Assembly: GCF_030272615.1 (NCBI RefSeq)
Contig: NC_081406.1
Span: forward strand, 244,893,218-244,957,217
Origin: Cryptomeria japonica
Taxonomy: Eukaryota; Streptophyta; Pinopsida; Cupressales; Cupressaceae
Direction of reading: 5' to 3'
DNA: 64,000 bases
Shown here: piece after piece, positions 1 to 12,145 of the stretch
Numbering within the stretch: the first letter of the stretch is position 1
How the letters are laid out: every line of letters starts with the position of its first letter
Translations under genes and position numbers: made by a program
The notes under the pieces: generated by a model
What the model was told of the DNA's origin: nothing
What the model saw: the letters and a program-made list of their open reading frames with translations, nothing else
Databases searched by the model: none

Positions 1-1621
1 AGGTTTTACCTTCTTGGTAAATGCCAAAACATGTGGCATAACCTCCTTACATGAAGATAGGAAAGGAGTTGAGAAAGTTGGCACATAAGGCCAAAAAAGG
101 GTGTGTAACCCAACTACCCCATAATCCACTTAGGAAATGATAAAATAGTGGTTATGAGAGGTGGCACAACAATCCAAAAGAGGGTGTGTAACTCAACTAC
201 CCATGTGAGGTGGAGAGTTACACATGTAGCTGAAGTATTTTGCCATGTGTCCTCATATAAACCACTCATATTAACCTAATCAACCTTAAATAATATATGT
301 GTAGGAAAAATAAATACCTCCTAACATAAGGAAAATAAAAAACCTACACTAACAGATTTGATGCAATATGAGTTGGTAGTGGCATAGGTTGGTGTGCAAC
401 AAATTGGTGGTGAAGCAATGAAAAACATAGGAAAACTTCACCCTGGTCACTCCCAAAGAGCAACTTGCCTTGTTGAGTTGAATTTCAGAGAAGCGACTCC
501 ATAGTGTTTTTAAATTTGATGACCATTTATTCGTGTAGATACTGAACATACGGTTTGGAGAACAATTCATGAGAATGGAGTATAGGTATTAAACAAATAA
601 TAATATTATCTCAATGTTGGTGGCATGGGGTCGGAGTTGGGAAGTAAGGAGGACACCCAATGGGTCATTAAGGAGTGTGTGGAAGAAGATTGGATGTGTG
701 GATTGAGGGAAATTTTAGAGTGGGAATGACTGGGTGAAGGTCTTCTAGTTGCAGAAGGAGATTGTTTGAAATTAGTTATCAAACCATCAAAACTCCAACC
801 TTTAATTTGATGGATTTTGGCGAACAATGTGGATGAGAGGAAGGAAAAAGTGTACATTGGGTGAGACACCTTGAAGGACTATCTCTGTGAGTGGGGCTTG
901 GACCACGAGGATGCCGATGTGAAGAGGGATCGGAAGGGGAAAGCTTGTGCAGAAGGGGTGTATGAGCATGGTGGGGTGGTGAAGGAGTGGAAGGACAAAG
1001 CTCGAGCAACTATCAATTTTGAAGACCACTGGGTCAATGGAACCCTTAGGGCATGCATGCAATAGGTTTTTGAAGAATAGTTTTCTGTGAATTTTGTAAG
1101 AATGCTCTATTTGTGGTATGTTTTTTATGGATAATTGTAATTTTTCTTTGAAATCTAAATACAGTAACAACTCTTTAGAATATATTATGTATATCTATAT
1201 AGGGTCAAGTGTCGGATGGCGTTCTGTTAAAAAACAATATGATGATATATGCTGGCAAGGTGCTTAGGGTTTTTGTTGTTGGTGTTGTCTTAGAATTTTA
1301 ATATCAATATAAATCTAAATTTAAGCATTAATAAAATTATTATATTATGGATAAAAATAAAAAATAAAACCTTGAATAATAAACTATAGTATAATGAACT
1401 ACAAACAAACTCATGCATACTTATTAAAGGCTTAGGATAAATTAAAGTCAAGTTAAAAAAAATTCATAACAAAGCTATTCTTAAAAGATATGCATGCAAT
1501 GTATAAAGTGATTTAATCATGACAACAAATCTTGCAAGAATAAATGTATTAAATTCAGTTTTTGTTTGCATGCATAGATAATAAACTCTTAACTCCTTGA
1601 AGTGCATGAAAAAGTGATGCA
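1..1621. other. Intergenic, no recognised gene
   Basis: No gene is recognised here. Positions about 68-120 and 150-205 hold an imperfect duplication of a block containing the word AGGGTGTGTAACYCAACTACC, so the left edge is repeat-derived. Between about 606 and 1065 the plus strand reads as short coding-like stretches separated by stops (one open piece is 871-1065), rich in Glu, Asp and Lys. I could not match it to a family; it may be an eroded transposon or gene fragment. The rest is AT-rich sequence without visible structure. Confidence 0.4.
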
Positions 1622-1626
1622 ATTTT

Positions 1627-1956
1627 TGAAGAAGTTGAGAAAATACAACTTCAGAGATCCCAAGAACACCTGTTAGCAAAATACCTATCACAAGAGAAGA
1701 TTGGAGGCAAAAACACTAATGGATCTGAAGAAGAAGATTATCATTCAAAGAGGGAATTCAATTAATTAAAAAGTACAATACAATCTTCATAAAAGGATAT
1801 TTGCAACCCTAAAGGTGTGCAACCCTAAAGGGATAATGTGTATTTAATAATTAATACCTACAATATTATTAAATGCCTAAGTTTAGCTTAAGCGTAGAGT
1901 ATAATAGACTAATAATCAAATAAATAATTATTAGCTAATACAAGATAACTCTAACA
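1627..1956 (-). repeat. 3' LTR of the non-autonomous element
   Basis: A 330-bp direct repeat of 3739-4107 in the same orientation. Both begin with TGTTAGAG on the minus strand and end in CA. It is followed by the ATTTT target duplication at 1622-1626. Confidence 0.92.
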
Positions 1957-1967
1957 CCCCCCCTTAA
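1957..1967 (-). other. Polypurine tract of the non-autonomous element
   Basis: The minus strand reads TTAAGGGGGGG directly upstream of the 3' LTR, the normal position for plus-strand priming. Confidence 0.85.
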
Positions 1968-2566
1968 GATGAACTTAGGGAGTAGCTAAAAAACTAAATG
2001 CAAGAAAGCAAAATGCAACTACATGAAAAAGGCAAAAAATTTGGGTCCTGACAACAAAGCCTGATGAGTTACCCAATCACAACCAAATCTCTATGAACTG
2101 GAGAAATAGAGAAAACCATGTGGGAAAAAAACTCTACTCCAAAAAGAGATGGAAAAAGCAAGTGAAGGACTGAAGAAGCCTCCAAACAAGAATGTTCCAA
2201 AAAGATAGGAACAAGAGAAGAGCAGAAGAATCACTACATTGTCAAAGAATAATTGTCGATCTGAAGAACCTCCACTGAAATAGAAGATGATTAAGTAGAG
2301 AAGACTGTAATCTGCATGAGTGCCCTCAAATAACACTACTCGAATCAGATGGCACACAAAGGCAAACAACTAAACTCGAAGATACAGATGGCATAAAACA
2401 CCAAAGCTTGAAGAGCTGATCCAATGAACCAAGAAATAATTAGAACAATAGGAGAAACCCCCCCATAATGTGGACAAGGGTGAGGGATAGGTTCACTGAA
2501 AAAGACGGACAACAAGAACCGCATGACGAAGAACGAGGAACATCGAAGGTGCAGAGAAAGTACATA

Positions 2567-2642
2567 GTGTCGTGGAAGGAACACTCACTTGACACACACC
2601 ATGATGCTAATGTCGTGGAAGGTACACTCACATGACAAAGGT
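2567..2642. repeat. Short duplication inside the non-autonomous element
   Basis: The phrase GTCGTGGAAGG followed by ACACTCAC occurs twice about 45 bp apart, around 2570 and 2613. A small internal tandem duplication, no coding role seen. Confidence 0.6.
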
Positions 2643-3726
2643 AGATGGCAAACAAAGGCAAACATCAACCCCCCCATGACACTTTATAATATAGTGCATG
2701 TATAATAAGACACAAGATATGCAAGATCCCAAGTATACAATGCATAGTGGCACTTTATCTCAGTGTGTTTAAATAAAGAAAATGCTTACAAAAAATGTCT
2801 ACAATGATTAGAAGAGACATAAGGCCGGAAATAAAGAAAGAACAGCCAAAGATGAGACATCCTACTCAAAGAAAGAGATCCCAGGCCCTGAAACATCCAA
2901 GATATTTACTAGAGTGTTGAAAATAAAAGAACTGAATAAAATGTACCTAGAGCAAAATTTGGAAATAAAACTCATATGACTAGAAAGTGCACAAAACAAG
3001 CTTTCCAACGATATAAAGTTTTTGAAAAATGGAGTTCGGATGCTCAAGTTATTTCTCCCGGAGTGCAAAAAGAAACTTCTAGCTTTGACAACAAAAAACA
3101 CCATCAAAAGAGAAAAATCAGAAGATCAAACCTCCAGATATGAAGAGAACTCGAAAAGAGCTTTTTGATGATATAAAGTTTTTGAAAAACCACCTCCATA
3201 TGACCAAGTTACGGTCAAAATAAAAAATACCCCTCTTTTAGGGCATAAAGGGCAAAAAGAAAAAAATTAATTTTTTTTAAAGAAAAATTTTCTGATGCAT
3301 TTGCAGGTACAGACGTATGGATTTTTGTGCCTCGTAAAGCATGCCAATAAAAAATCATGACCCAGATGCCCTTGTCATCGAAATAGGTCGAATATCAAAA
3401 TGACTGGAAACTCCTTTCGAAAGCCAACACTGTGGTCTTTTTTTCGGCCCAAACTACTCTAATTTTTTTTTTAATGATTTTTCTGATGAATTTCTTGAAA
3501 CTTGTGCCAAAAAAAGATAAAACCAAAAAAAAAGTCTAGAAACAAATTTTATATGGAAATAGGGGGTTTTTGGGTGTTCTGAGCTCAACGGTGAGGTCCA
3601 TTTGAGCCCAATATGATCAGAAACAAAACAACTACCCAATATCCAATAAAAAAGCTCTAAAAATATTGAAACCCTAACCTCCAAAAATCTTCTGAAAAAT
3701 TCAAGAACAAGTAGCAGTAGATGCAG

Positions 3727-3738
3727 GCTTTGATACCA
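3727..3738 (-). other. Primer-binding site (initiator Met-tRNA)
   Basis: The minus strand reads TGGTATCAAAGC immediately after the 5' LTR. The usual plant initiator-Met site is TGGTATCAGAGC, so there is one mismatch. Confidence 0.88.
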
Positions 3739-4107
3739 TGAAGAAGTTGAGAAAATATAACTTCAGAGTTCCCAAGAACACCTATTAGCAAAATACCTGT
3801 CACAAGAGAAGATTGGAGGCAAAAACACTAATAGCTCTGAAGAAAAAGATTATCATTCAGAGAGGGAATTCAATTAATTAAAAAGTACAATACAATCTTT
3901 ATAAAAGGATATTTGCAACCCTAAAGGTGTGCAACCCTAAATATGTGCAACCTAAAGAAACCCTAAAGGGATAATGTGTATTTAATAATTAGAATAATTA
4001 TTAAATACCTACAATATTATTAAATGCCTAAGTTTAGCTTAAGCGTAGAGTATAATAGACTAATAATTAAATAAATAATTATTAACTAATACAAGATAAC
4101 TCTAACA
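3739..4107 (-). repeat. 5' LTR of the non-autonomous element
   Basis: Reads TGTTAGAGTTATC... to ...TTCA on the minus strand. It is 39 bp longer than its partner, mostly through extra copies of a CAACCTAAA-like word near 3938-3960 and an added AT-rich block near 3990. Divergence between the two LTRs could date the insertion. Confidence 0.92.
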
Positions 4108-4119
4108 ATTTTTTTTCCC

Positions 4120-5950
4120 CAAATTTCATAGTAATAGAACGAAACTCCATTGATGGCTTAGAAATTGTCATTTCACATTGTGAAACAAGTTTCGGGCTTT
4201 GAAATGCAAAATAGCGTTAAGCCATCACATTTCTAGTAACACGGGTCTTAGGTTAAATTTTGCTGTTATACATTGGTGTAATGGTAAAATAAGAACATTC
4301 ATCTTCTTTTTCATTTATTTTTGTGTTTATGTTGAGACAATGTTTTCATACATGTATATTTAGACAAATGGTGCAGTTGCGTAAATTTAGACTCATTGTC
4401 CTAGATCTTATTCATTCCTATACACACCTATTTTCATGAATTGAGTTTTACCTTATTCCACACATATGTCTACACCATTTCCTATATTTGACATTTATTA
4501 TACCTCTCCATTCACCTACCTCCATATGGTGAAAGTCGCTCGGATTAGAATATTCACTCATCTTGGAACATTACTATAGTTGTAGTAGCAATCCCACAAT
4601 TAAATCTAGTTAACCAAGACCCTTTACCTTTCCCAACCAAAAATATTTGTATAGTTTTGTCTCATATGCTAGTATTTAAACACGTTTAGTGCATTTACTT
4701 TTAATTTATGAAGAATTTCTCATTCTGAAGAATTGAACTACAAATCAATATCAACACATTTCAATTAAATATTTTAAAATGAGTAGTAAATCTCCAAAGC
4801 AAGGCCCTTGTTTGGTGTCTTTGATGATTTTATACACTAACTTGTCTCTTTGTGATTAATGATACCCTTTAAGATATTTCTAATTAATATAGTCTAGATG
4901 TCTTCAAAGGGAACAATTAGAAAATATAGATTAACCAACCAAGAAGGAAAGTAGAGCATCATTATTCTTAGGGACAAGTTTGGACTTCGAGAACTAAATT
5001 GCAATCATGAAGTTCTCCTTTGAATGTGCACGTGCTTCAAGTACGAAAACTAAGACATGCTTTTAACATAGAGTTTACATTTTTAGACTAACAACAATCA
5101 ACATTCTAGAATATTCATGTAAGATTTACAGTAGAGCTGTGTGTGTGTGTGTGTGTGTCCTTCTTATTAATTATTTTATTTAGCAATTATACTTGTGAAA
5201 GTTCCATTATCCAGCAATTGGTAATTGATCTAGGATAATTTATGATTTTGTGCCCTTGTTATACCAAATTAGCCTAGATTACCCTAAGGAATGTTTATTT
5301 TCCTTTAAATATTTTGACAATCTCAATGAATTCTACACAATCTTGTTTGATGCTAGGGTTTCTCATTTTGATTAGCATTTTTTTGTATTTGCATCTCATA
5401 TTTTGATTCAACTCTCTAAATAATATTCCCTTACTTTAATGATTTGATATTTCTTTATGTATCTCTTATTAGTGTTTTTTTGTAAAGAAAGGTGCCTCAA
5501 CCCTTCTTCTAATGCCAAGTATTTAAAAAAATAGTTTTTACACTATGAAGCAGAAAAAAAATTAGACTATAGAGTTTGTTCGATTATTTAACATCATTTT
5601 AAGGACAATGTATATGCCTCTTTGAGCTCTACTATGAGAAAAAGGTACCTCGATTTCCTCCTAGCTCACAAGTTACAACCTTTGAAAATTCGGCCTCCTT
5701 CATTAGAAATGTAAAAACATCTAAACACATAAAAGATAGTAAAATGGAGTTACACTTATTGATAAACTTACGGTGTATGCTGTGACAATAATAAGTCATC
5801 TTTGAATGTAGATAGCAAGCCCAAAAATGGAACGCCTAAGTTGATGAGTAGGATATGATATTTTTAGCCCATGGACTCATCTTCGGATTCAGGTGTTATA
5901 TTTCTAACTAGAGATTTGAATACCACATTTTAGATGGTTTTATCTCATAG
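4120..5950. repeat. Intergenic repeat R1 (PCBER-array flank)
   Basis: This non-coding block aligns by eye over most of its length with 44200-46330 (R4) and with the pieces 7950-8177, 11423-11628 and 17911-18611 (R3). Shared anchors include the phrase GACAAATGGTG, the run CTAGATT followed by ATTCATTCCTA, CTCCATTCACCTACCTCCATA, TAGTTGTAGTAG and AGCCTAGATTACCCTA. It holds no open gene. It ends near 5950, where sequence equivalent to the promoter of PCBER copy B begins. I read it as duplicated spacer DNA of a PCBER gene array. Confidence 0.8.
5138..5158. repeat. (GT)n microsatellite
   Basis: About ten uninterrupted GT units inside R1. R4 lacks the run at the equivalent place, so it expanded after the duplication. 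Confidence 0.95.
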
Positions 5951-6360
5951 AGCTTCTGGGACTGAACAACACAAACCATATGTTTGCCTCAAAAAAGATC
6001 TTAAATTAAGATCACAGTTTTGCTGGTGTCATGACAAATGCATAAACAATCCATTTATAGCGTGAGAGCCACAAAACATTTGAATTATGCTGACAATTTT
6101 AGAGGATGATTTATTGAAATATAATATTAATCTTGAATTGATGTTATACTTACTTACCTGACATGCAAATGTTGTTCATTACACAAGCAAATGGAAAATA
6201 CATATGAAGAGGAGTTGTTGGGCATTGAATTTTAAGGAAGGTGTTAACGATGGACATGACACCAGATTCAGTACAGCGAAGATGGTATTATTGTAATGAT
6301 GATGGACATTACAACCAATACCAGTATCACAACGTGTAATTTGACTGATGCCAAATGTAC
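5951..6360 (-). promoter_or_regulatory. Orphan promoter/5' UTR of a PCBER copy (copy D)
   Basis: Positions 5951-6065 match 48015-48145, the sequence just upstream of PCBER copy B exon 1, including GAGCTTCTGGGACTGAACA, GATCTTAAATTAAGATC and TTTTGCTGGTGTCATGA. A TATA-like ATTTATA (minus TATAAAT) lies at 6053-6059. Weaker similarity continues to about 6360, where both copies share the phrase GGACATGACACCA. No coding sequence remains: repeat R1 abuts the promoter directly, so exons and introns were deleted. Confidence 0.75.
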
Positions 6361-6650
6361 AACTATTGGAATTGTTTCGATTAAATAAAAACCATATTTG
6401 ATTAAAATAATCTCTAATAAATTTTTTCCTTATTAATCCCTAGTAGAAAGCACAATATTAAAATAATACTATAAATTATAGGCGACTTATGAACATTGCA
6501 ACTCAATTTAATAATAAATAATAAGCAAAACAAATTGACCCGATCCTTTGGCTAGGACATCTCCCATCACAACATTATTCTTTTCACTTCATCAATGCCA
6601 TATAATTTAAAAAAATTTTATTTTTATTTTTATCTCATGTTATTTAGATT

Positions 6651-6791
6651 GGAAACAGATTGATAATTATAAGAATATTTTTTAAAATAAATGATACCAA
6701 ATCTATCACTGTCGAAAATTTGGAAAGAGATTGATAATTATAAGAATATTTTTAAAAATAAATGATATCAAATCTATCACTGTCGAAATTG
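6651..6791. repeat. Tandem duplication, about 71-bp unit
   Basis: Two adjacent copies start GGAAACAGATTG at 6651 and GGAAAGAGATTG at 6722, and both run through AATGATAYCAAATCTATCAC to CTGTCGAAA. Non-coding. Confidence 0.9.
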
Positions 6792-6828
6792 ATTCAAAAG
6801 AATAAAATTCCTTATCAATTATTTATTA

Positions 6829-6911
6829 ACCAGTGCCCCCCACAATTAAAACTCTGTTCTTCTTATCCATTTTCTTATGTGCGTCCACTTTCATAATTAG
6901 ATTTTGGTCTT
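6829..6911 (-). pseudogene. PCBER exon 1 remnant (copy C)
   Basis: On the minus strand 6870-6829 reads 14 codons, [14 protein letters not shown], the start of a PCBER including part of the NADPH-binding GGTGxxG loop, followed at once by TAA and unrelated AT-rich DNA. The upstream side (6871-6911) matches the 5' leader of gene A (41989-42025), sharing TTCTTATGTGCRTCCACTTTC. The gene body after codon 14 is gone. It is a dead copy that retains the start and leader. The LINE at 6912-7528 interrupts its upstream region. Confidence 0.85.
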
Positions 6912-7528
6912 CTTCTTTTTTAATTGAAGGAAGCTGAATAATAAGTACATAAAGAATATCAATACATCGAAGGAGGTATAAATAAGAATAGAACAACAAC
7001 TAAATTAAACAACTAACTAACTAAAAACAACAGAAACCACTAATGTAGCCAACCCAAAACAAGGCTGATGAAGTCTTACAAAATCAAGACCAAGACCAAG
7101 GACACAATATATACGAGAACCCATTACATCTTAAACTTAAATAACATATGAAGTTGTTTGATACAACAAATATCTTTATCATGTAGCTGCACATACTAGT
7201 ACTTGACCACATCCAATTGCCTGTGGTAATTGTCATCATCTTTTAGCTAAGAACAAAGGGAAACAAATTGTAGCAAGATGTCAGAGTAAAATTTCAGCAT
7301 TTCAATCTCCTATGCAAAATATGATTAGAAAATATAGCAGAACATCTACTCTTCCAAATACTAAGCAATATAGTGTGTCTCATAGAATCAACAATAACAT
7401 TATTAAATAGTTCATTACCCAATAAAACAATTTTCCAGCCCAACCTATGACCAAATAGAAGGAAACTAAAAACAAATAACCTTCCATTTTTTCTTGAACA
7501 TATAGCAATCCCAAAACACATGTTTCAT
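6912..7528 (-). mobile_element. 5'-truncated L1-type LINE insertion
   Basis: The 13-bp word AGATTTTGGTCTT occurs at 6899-6911 and 7529-7541, a length typical of LINE target duplications. The minus strand of the insert ends in an A-rich tail (plus strand TCTTCTTTTTT at its low end). The minus frame 7294-7521 includes RHTILLSIWKSRCSAIFSNH, resembling the region after the LINE reverse-transcriptase zinc domain. Gene A has uninterrupted leader sequence at the equivalent place, showing that this is an insertion. Confidence 0.85.
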
Positions 7529-7541
7529 AGATTTTGGTCTT

Positions 7542-8177
7542 TGATCCATTGCCATGGATTCCTGAGTTTGAATCTCCCAATGTCTTTCTCTAGATAAGAT
7601 TTTAAAGAGAATATACCAAACTCTTCAATAAAAAATTATCAAGTTATTTATAAAAAATCAAATCTAAAAAAGAATTTTTTAGAAAATCTACCAAAATTTT
7701 CAATGAAATAAGTTATCAAGTGATCAAGCTATTTATGAAAAATCAAATCTAGCACAGATTTCTTAGAGAACCTACCAAACTTTTCAATCAAATCAGTTAT
7801 CAAGTTATTTATGAAAATCAAATGATGTATAAGTACTCACAACTACAAATTCTCATGTCCTTCCTTGACAAAAAACTCTTGTCATTTTGAACCCATTCAT
7901 TCTATATCATAAGATTGGTTGCACTTCATGAAAATTATATGCATCTTTAAGGACTTATTTTTAAATCAAAAAGGAAAATCTCTAATTGGTCGCTTTGTAT
8001 TTTGTTTGTAAGTCAATTTTTGTTGTTATATATTTGTAAATGTGTGTAATAGTGAAGTTAGAACATTGATGCTATTTTTCATTTACTTTTATGATTATAT
8101 TGATGAAATATTGTCATACATATTTATTTTGACAAATGGTATAATATTGTATAAAGCTAGGCTCATTATCTTAGATT
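7542..8177. repeat. Upstream flank of copy C and start of repeat R3
   Basis: The stretch CCCAATGTCTTTCTCTAGATAAG... to ATCAAATC matches the upstream DNA of gene A (42215-42285) and its second copy at 43990-44150. From about 7950 it continues as repeat R (TTCATGAAAATTATATGCATC, then GTCATACATATTTATTTTGACAAATGG). Within 7620-7820 the motif TATCAAGTTATTTATRAAAATCAAAT recurs about three times as an imperfect tandem array of roughly 90 bp. No gene. Confidence 0.75.
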
Positions 8178-11100
8178 TGTAAAGGCGCTAATCTAGGATC
8201 TACTCTAAACTACGCTTTATTCAAAAATAAACTTATATTTCAAATTATTAAGCCTATTTCATACAAGGTATAGGAAACAACATAAATAAATATAAAAACA
8301 TTCATAGATATAATATTGTCATCCAAATGAATAATACAAATTTCACAACATATAATCCTTTTATACCCTACTTAGGCTTCAAATTGCATTAAGTATATAC
8401 AAGAAGATGCATCCGTCGATCTTCATTCTGAGTCACTTCCTTTAGTCCTTTGAACGAAGACGAGAACAAGAATCGGACACTTTTTCCGCCCAACCTTGAA
8501 GCTTACGCTTCCCCAGAATTCTTGGTCAATCAAGAATACCCGACCCTGCACGAATTGTTTTAACCAAAGAATTTGAAAGCAAGAGGGGATCTGGTGCATG
8601 CCTAGATAATATATGCATTTTCATTTTTCTACTTCATTCTAAGAAACAAGCATTCACTATTATTCAAGGATGTGGTAGAGAGCATAAAATAGGGAATTTC
8701 CATCATTTTCTACGGATAATTCAAATAATAACTCGGCTGAGTATAATGCCATGCATAGCAAAATAATAGTTGGAAAAAGCAACTATTCTCTCTAAAATAA
8801 AAATCCACATTCGACACCCGTCCCGAAAGGTAATTTTCTAACTCAAGCCAGTCCCTAGCTTGGTTCCCTCAAAAACAATTCAATTGAGAATACAATCTTT
8901 CTTTTTAAGCAAAAATAGAGATATCATTTTTCCTTACTAACATTACTTGTCTAATATATCTATTGAAGACAATCTTTCATATTTTGGAAAACGATAAACT
9001 TTCATAAGCAATAGTCTCATAATCAATCTTTCGACTAAATAAGGTATATGCAAAAGAAGGTGTTATGCATGCATGAATTTACTCTCATATATAAACAAAA
9101 AGTATCCAAACACATTCTTAAATAGAATTAGAACTAATCATTTAGACATAATATGTTATTAACAGTTAGTTAACATCTTTTTCTATATATTCTTTTCTTC
9201 TATTCTAAAATGATTTACAATGCATTTCCAATAAAATAATGACAATTGCAACACATTTGGATAATCGTACCTAATATCTAAACTTCCAATTCTATACATT
9301 TTTATACCAATTAATAACAAATAATAACCATAAACAAAAGAATTCTGACCTCTTGTAAACTTGGTCCGGTTTGTACGACCTTGATGCTCTTTCGTCAAAT
9401 AATTCCACACCTTGTTCGCTAGTCTCTCTCCAAACTATTCCTATCTCTATATCAAATCTATCTCTATCTCTCTCTTCGATATTATCAAAGTATCTTCTCC
9501 TCTCTTCTATTCTATCCTTCCCTTCAAGAGTTTATCGTCCTTCTCTGCTTGTGAAAATGAATGAATGAATGTATTTCCTTCCTACCTCCCACCTCTATTT
9601 ATCCAATTTTTCCCTACGATTTCTCCCTATTCAAGGGCTCGGTGATTGCAATTGTTTAGGATTCTATTTCTTTTAACTCTCCTTATTCTTCCACATCTAA
9701 AAGATATGGCATTCTTTGATGCGTACTTGGCAATCTAACAAGCTTCTACGGTTGATCTTTCTCCTACCACCATGAGATAGGGAGTTTAACTGCAGAATTA
9801 ATATGGCAAGGCACTTACGTATCGGTTATCTTATGGTCACTGTAGTTTATAAATCATTCCTTTCCTGCAGTTCTTTACCATGCTATAAGTCTATCTCCAT
9901 GTTAACTCCATGAAAGGAGTTCATCTCTAAGTTATCTGTTGTTTCTACTCTCCCTTATCGTGATTACAACAACTTATCGTTACAAATGGTGTTTGTAGTT
10001 AGCGGTTTCCTTGCTATATCTACCAGGTCTATGCCTTAGCATACGTGTTGAGGCTCACTTTGCTTGGTTTACGCCACCAATAAGGGTCTTCTTCTAGCTG
10101 CGCGGAATGGAGAAATAAACCTTCAGTTATCATGCGTTATAGCAGATTTATCACTCATATGAAGTGGTTGGCATTTGAAACTTGTCTTCTATCATGGCGA
10201 GTTTAATGCCCATGCTACCAGATCTATCCAAGGTCTCCACGTTCCTATGCTTATGATGCCATTGGTCTATGTTTAGTTATAACTTAGTTTAAGATGTTGC
10301 ATGCTATGTTTCAAACGTTTGCATGCCATCAACTCCACGTTAAAATCCTCTAATTTCTGCATTAAAACCTCTATCTTCTACGTGTTAACTAATACATTTG
10401 TTTTATGCCATGTCAATCGACTCATAGTAGTCGTTGTTTTTAACTCCAAGTTAGTTGATATGCATTTGTCGACTGGAGTCTAATCGGTCTTCCTTTGGTC
10501 ATGCGACATAGTCGCTTTTCAAATTAAAACTAACCCGCCACCTTTTGTTAAGTTATAATTTTACATGCGACTTTATGTTAATATTAATTAAGTATATAAT
10601 ATATATTCATAATTTAATACATGCTAATATTTATAAATATGTTTTATGAATAATCGTTTTTATAGCATATGACGATTTTCGTATTGATTAAATTTACAAT
10701 TTCACCTAAATATAAATACGTATACGTGTAATTGATAATTTCAAGTTGTCTACCATCTATATAACAAACGACTAATCATTTTATATACTAGGTCATATAA
10801 TTCAATTTATTCAATGACTAATTAATCATATTAAAATATTCAATATAATTAGTCCTATAAAATAAATACATAAGCGAATGAATTAAACATGAACTATATT
10901 CACTTTTGAATATACAAGTTTATAATCTATTCCTAATTTTAAATACGTACAATCTAAAATGTAATTCCGAAAACCAAACATAATCGATAATTTCCACACA
11001 AAGAAAATGAAATCATAGAATCACTATATAATTCAATCATTAATCGATTTTTCATCCTATATAGTCGAATTTAACATAATATTTCATTCATAAATGCAAA

Positions 11101-11417
11101 GATAAATGTATATGAAAATGTGGTGTGTGTGAGATCCCCTTTTCCATCGAAGTCATTTAGTTAAAAACAATTCTACCTGAGTCATGTTCTCGCCTTCAAC
11201 CTCGTTCACCTGATCCTGCATCACTTGCACTCGATAGTTTATCCGTATTGACAAACCCAAATAAAAGAACACTAAATGTTGAATTTCATATCAATTGCAA
11301 GAATTAAAATGCATACAATATTTCCTCACACTAGATTATGAATGATCTAATATATTTTAATTTCAAAATTACATTAAATCTTTAAAATGCACATTATTAA
11401 AAATACAATTCGTGACA
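8178..11417 (-). mobile_element. 3.2 kb LTR-like insertion (solo LTR or non-autonomous element)
   Basis: The insert interrupts repeat R: left flank ...CTTAGATT and right flank AGATTTTATTCAT join to give the sequence seen in R4 (CCTAGATTGTATTCATTCC). AGATT is present at 8173-8177 and 11418-11422 as a 5-bp target duplication. The insert begins TGTAAAG and ends CGTGACA; on the minus strand it starts TGTCACG, a common gypsy LTR start. I see no internal pair of direct repeats, PBS or coding domain, so a long solo LTR is the simplest reading. Contained short frames (9371-9568, 10301-10483) are not recognisable. A TCTCTATC-rich run lies near 9430-9480. Confidence 0.7.
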
Positions 11418-11422
11418 AGATT

Positions 11423-11628
11423 TTATTCATTTTTTAACACACTTTTTCTCTTGCATTGAGCATTACACACACATACTTCTACACATTTACATGTATCTCA
11501 CATTTCTTAAACTTCTTCATTCACCTACTCCATATAGTGACTAGCTACTTGTATTTTACTATTCACTCACCTTTGAGACATTTATATAGTTGTAATAGAA
11601 ACCTCATAATGGCATACTTATCCACTTC
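11423..11628. repeat. Repeat R3, middle piece
   Basis: Continues repeat R between the 3.2 kb insertion and the gypsy element; shared anchors with R4 are ACACACATACTTCTACAC and the phrase around CATATAGTGACTAGCTACTTG. Non-coding. Confidence 0.8.
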
Positions 11629-12099
11629 TGATGCAGGAAAATCCCTGATTCACAACAATCTTGCATCGACCAAAAACATTTTCCTTTTTGTTTTGCTTGT
11701 AGTTTCAGTTTTCCTTTCTGTGTGTCTCGGTTTTGGCTCATCAGATCCCGAGGAGTTGGATTCTACTTGAAGACTTGATCATCTTTCTTGCTTTTAGATC
11801 ACATCATATTTGGATCACTTACCGACAAGATATCGCTACTGGTTTTCATGATAGTTTCTTTGTAACCGGTTGCCTGAGACCTATTCTGGTGATCTACCAG
11901 AACCCATTCTGAAGCTTGTGAAGCCTTGAGCATTGATTTGGATGTTCCTTGGCGTGTGGCCGACCTTTTTCGGTGATCTACATTTCATCCTTTGGATTTT
12001 CCGGAGGAATCTCTTGGTGAAGGCTGACCTTGTTCATTTTGCACGTTAGGTCTTGTTCTTTGGGTTTTTGATCCCTTTTGGGCCAACTGGATCCTTTGG

Positions 12100-12145
<46 letters not shown>

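Larger units (their letters stand above)
1627..4107 (-). mobile_element. Non-autonomous LTR retrotransposon (LARD/TRIM-like)
   Basis: A complete short LTR element in minus orientation. Two direct repeats of 369 and 330 bp bound an internal region of about 1.8 kb. The 5-bp words ATTTT at 1622-1626 and 4108-4112 are target-site duplications. On the minus strand, a primer-binding site complementary to initiator Met-tRNA lies directly inside the 5' LTR, and a purine run lies directly before the 3' LTR. The internal region has only short unrelated frames (for example 2091-2369 and 3454-3684, minus) and no gag, protease, RT or integrase, so it must rely on another element for enzymes. LTRs begin TGTTAGAG and end CA. 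It sits at the left edge of intergenic repeat R1. Confidence 0.92.

Noticed and set aside
349-1170. Several minus-strand frames near the left edge
   Set aside because: Low-complexity Ser/His/Pro composition, no domain, mutually overlapping in different frames.
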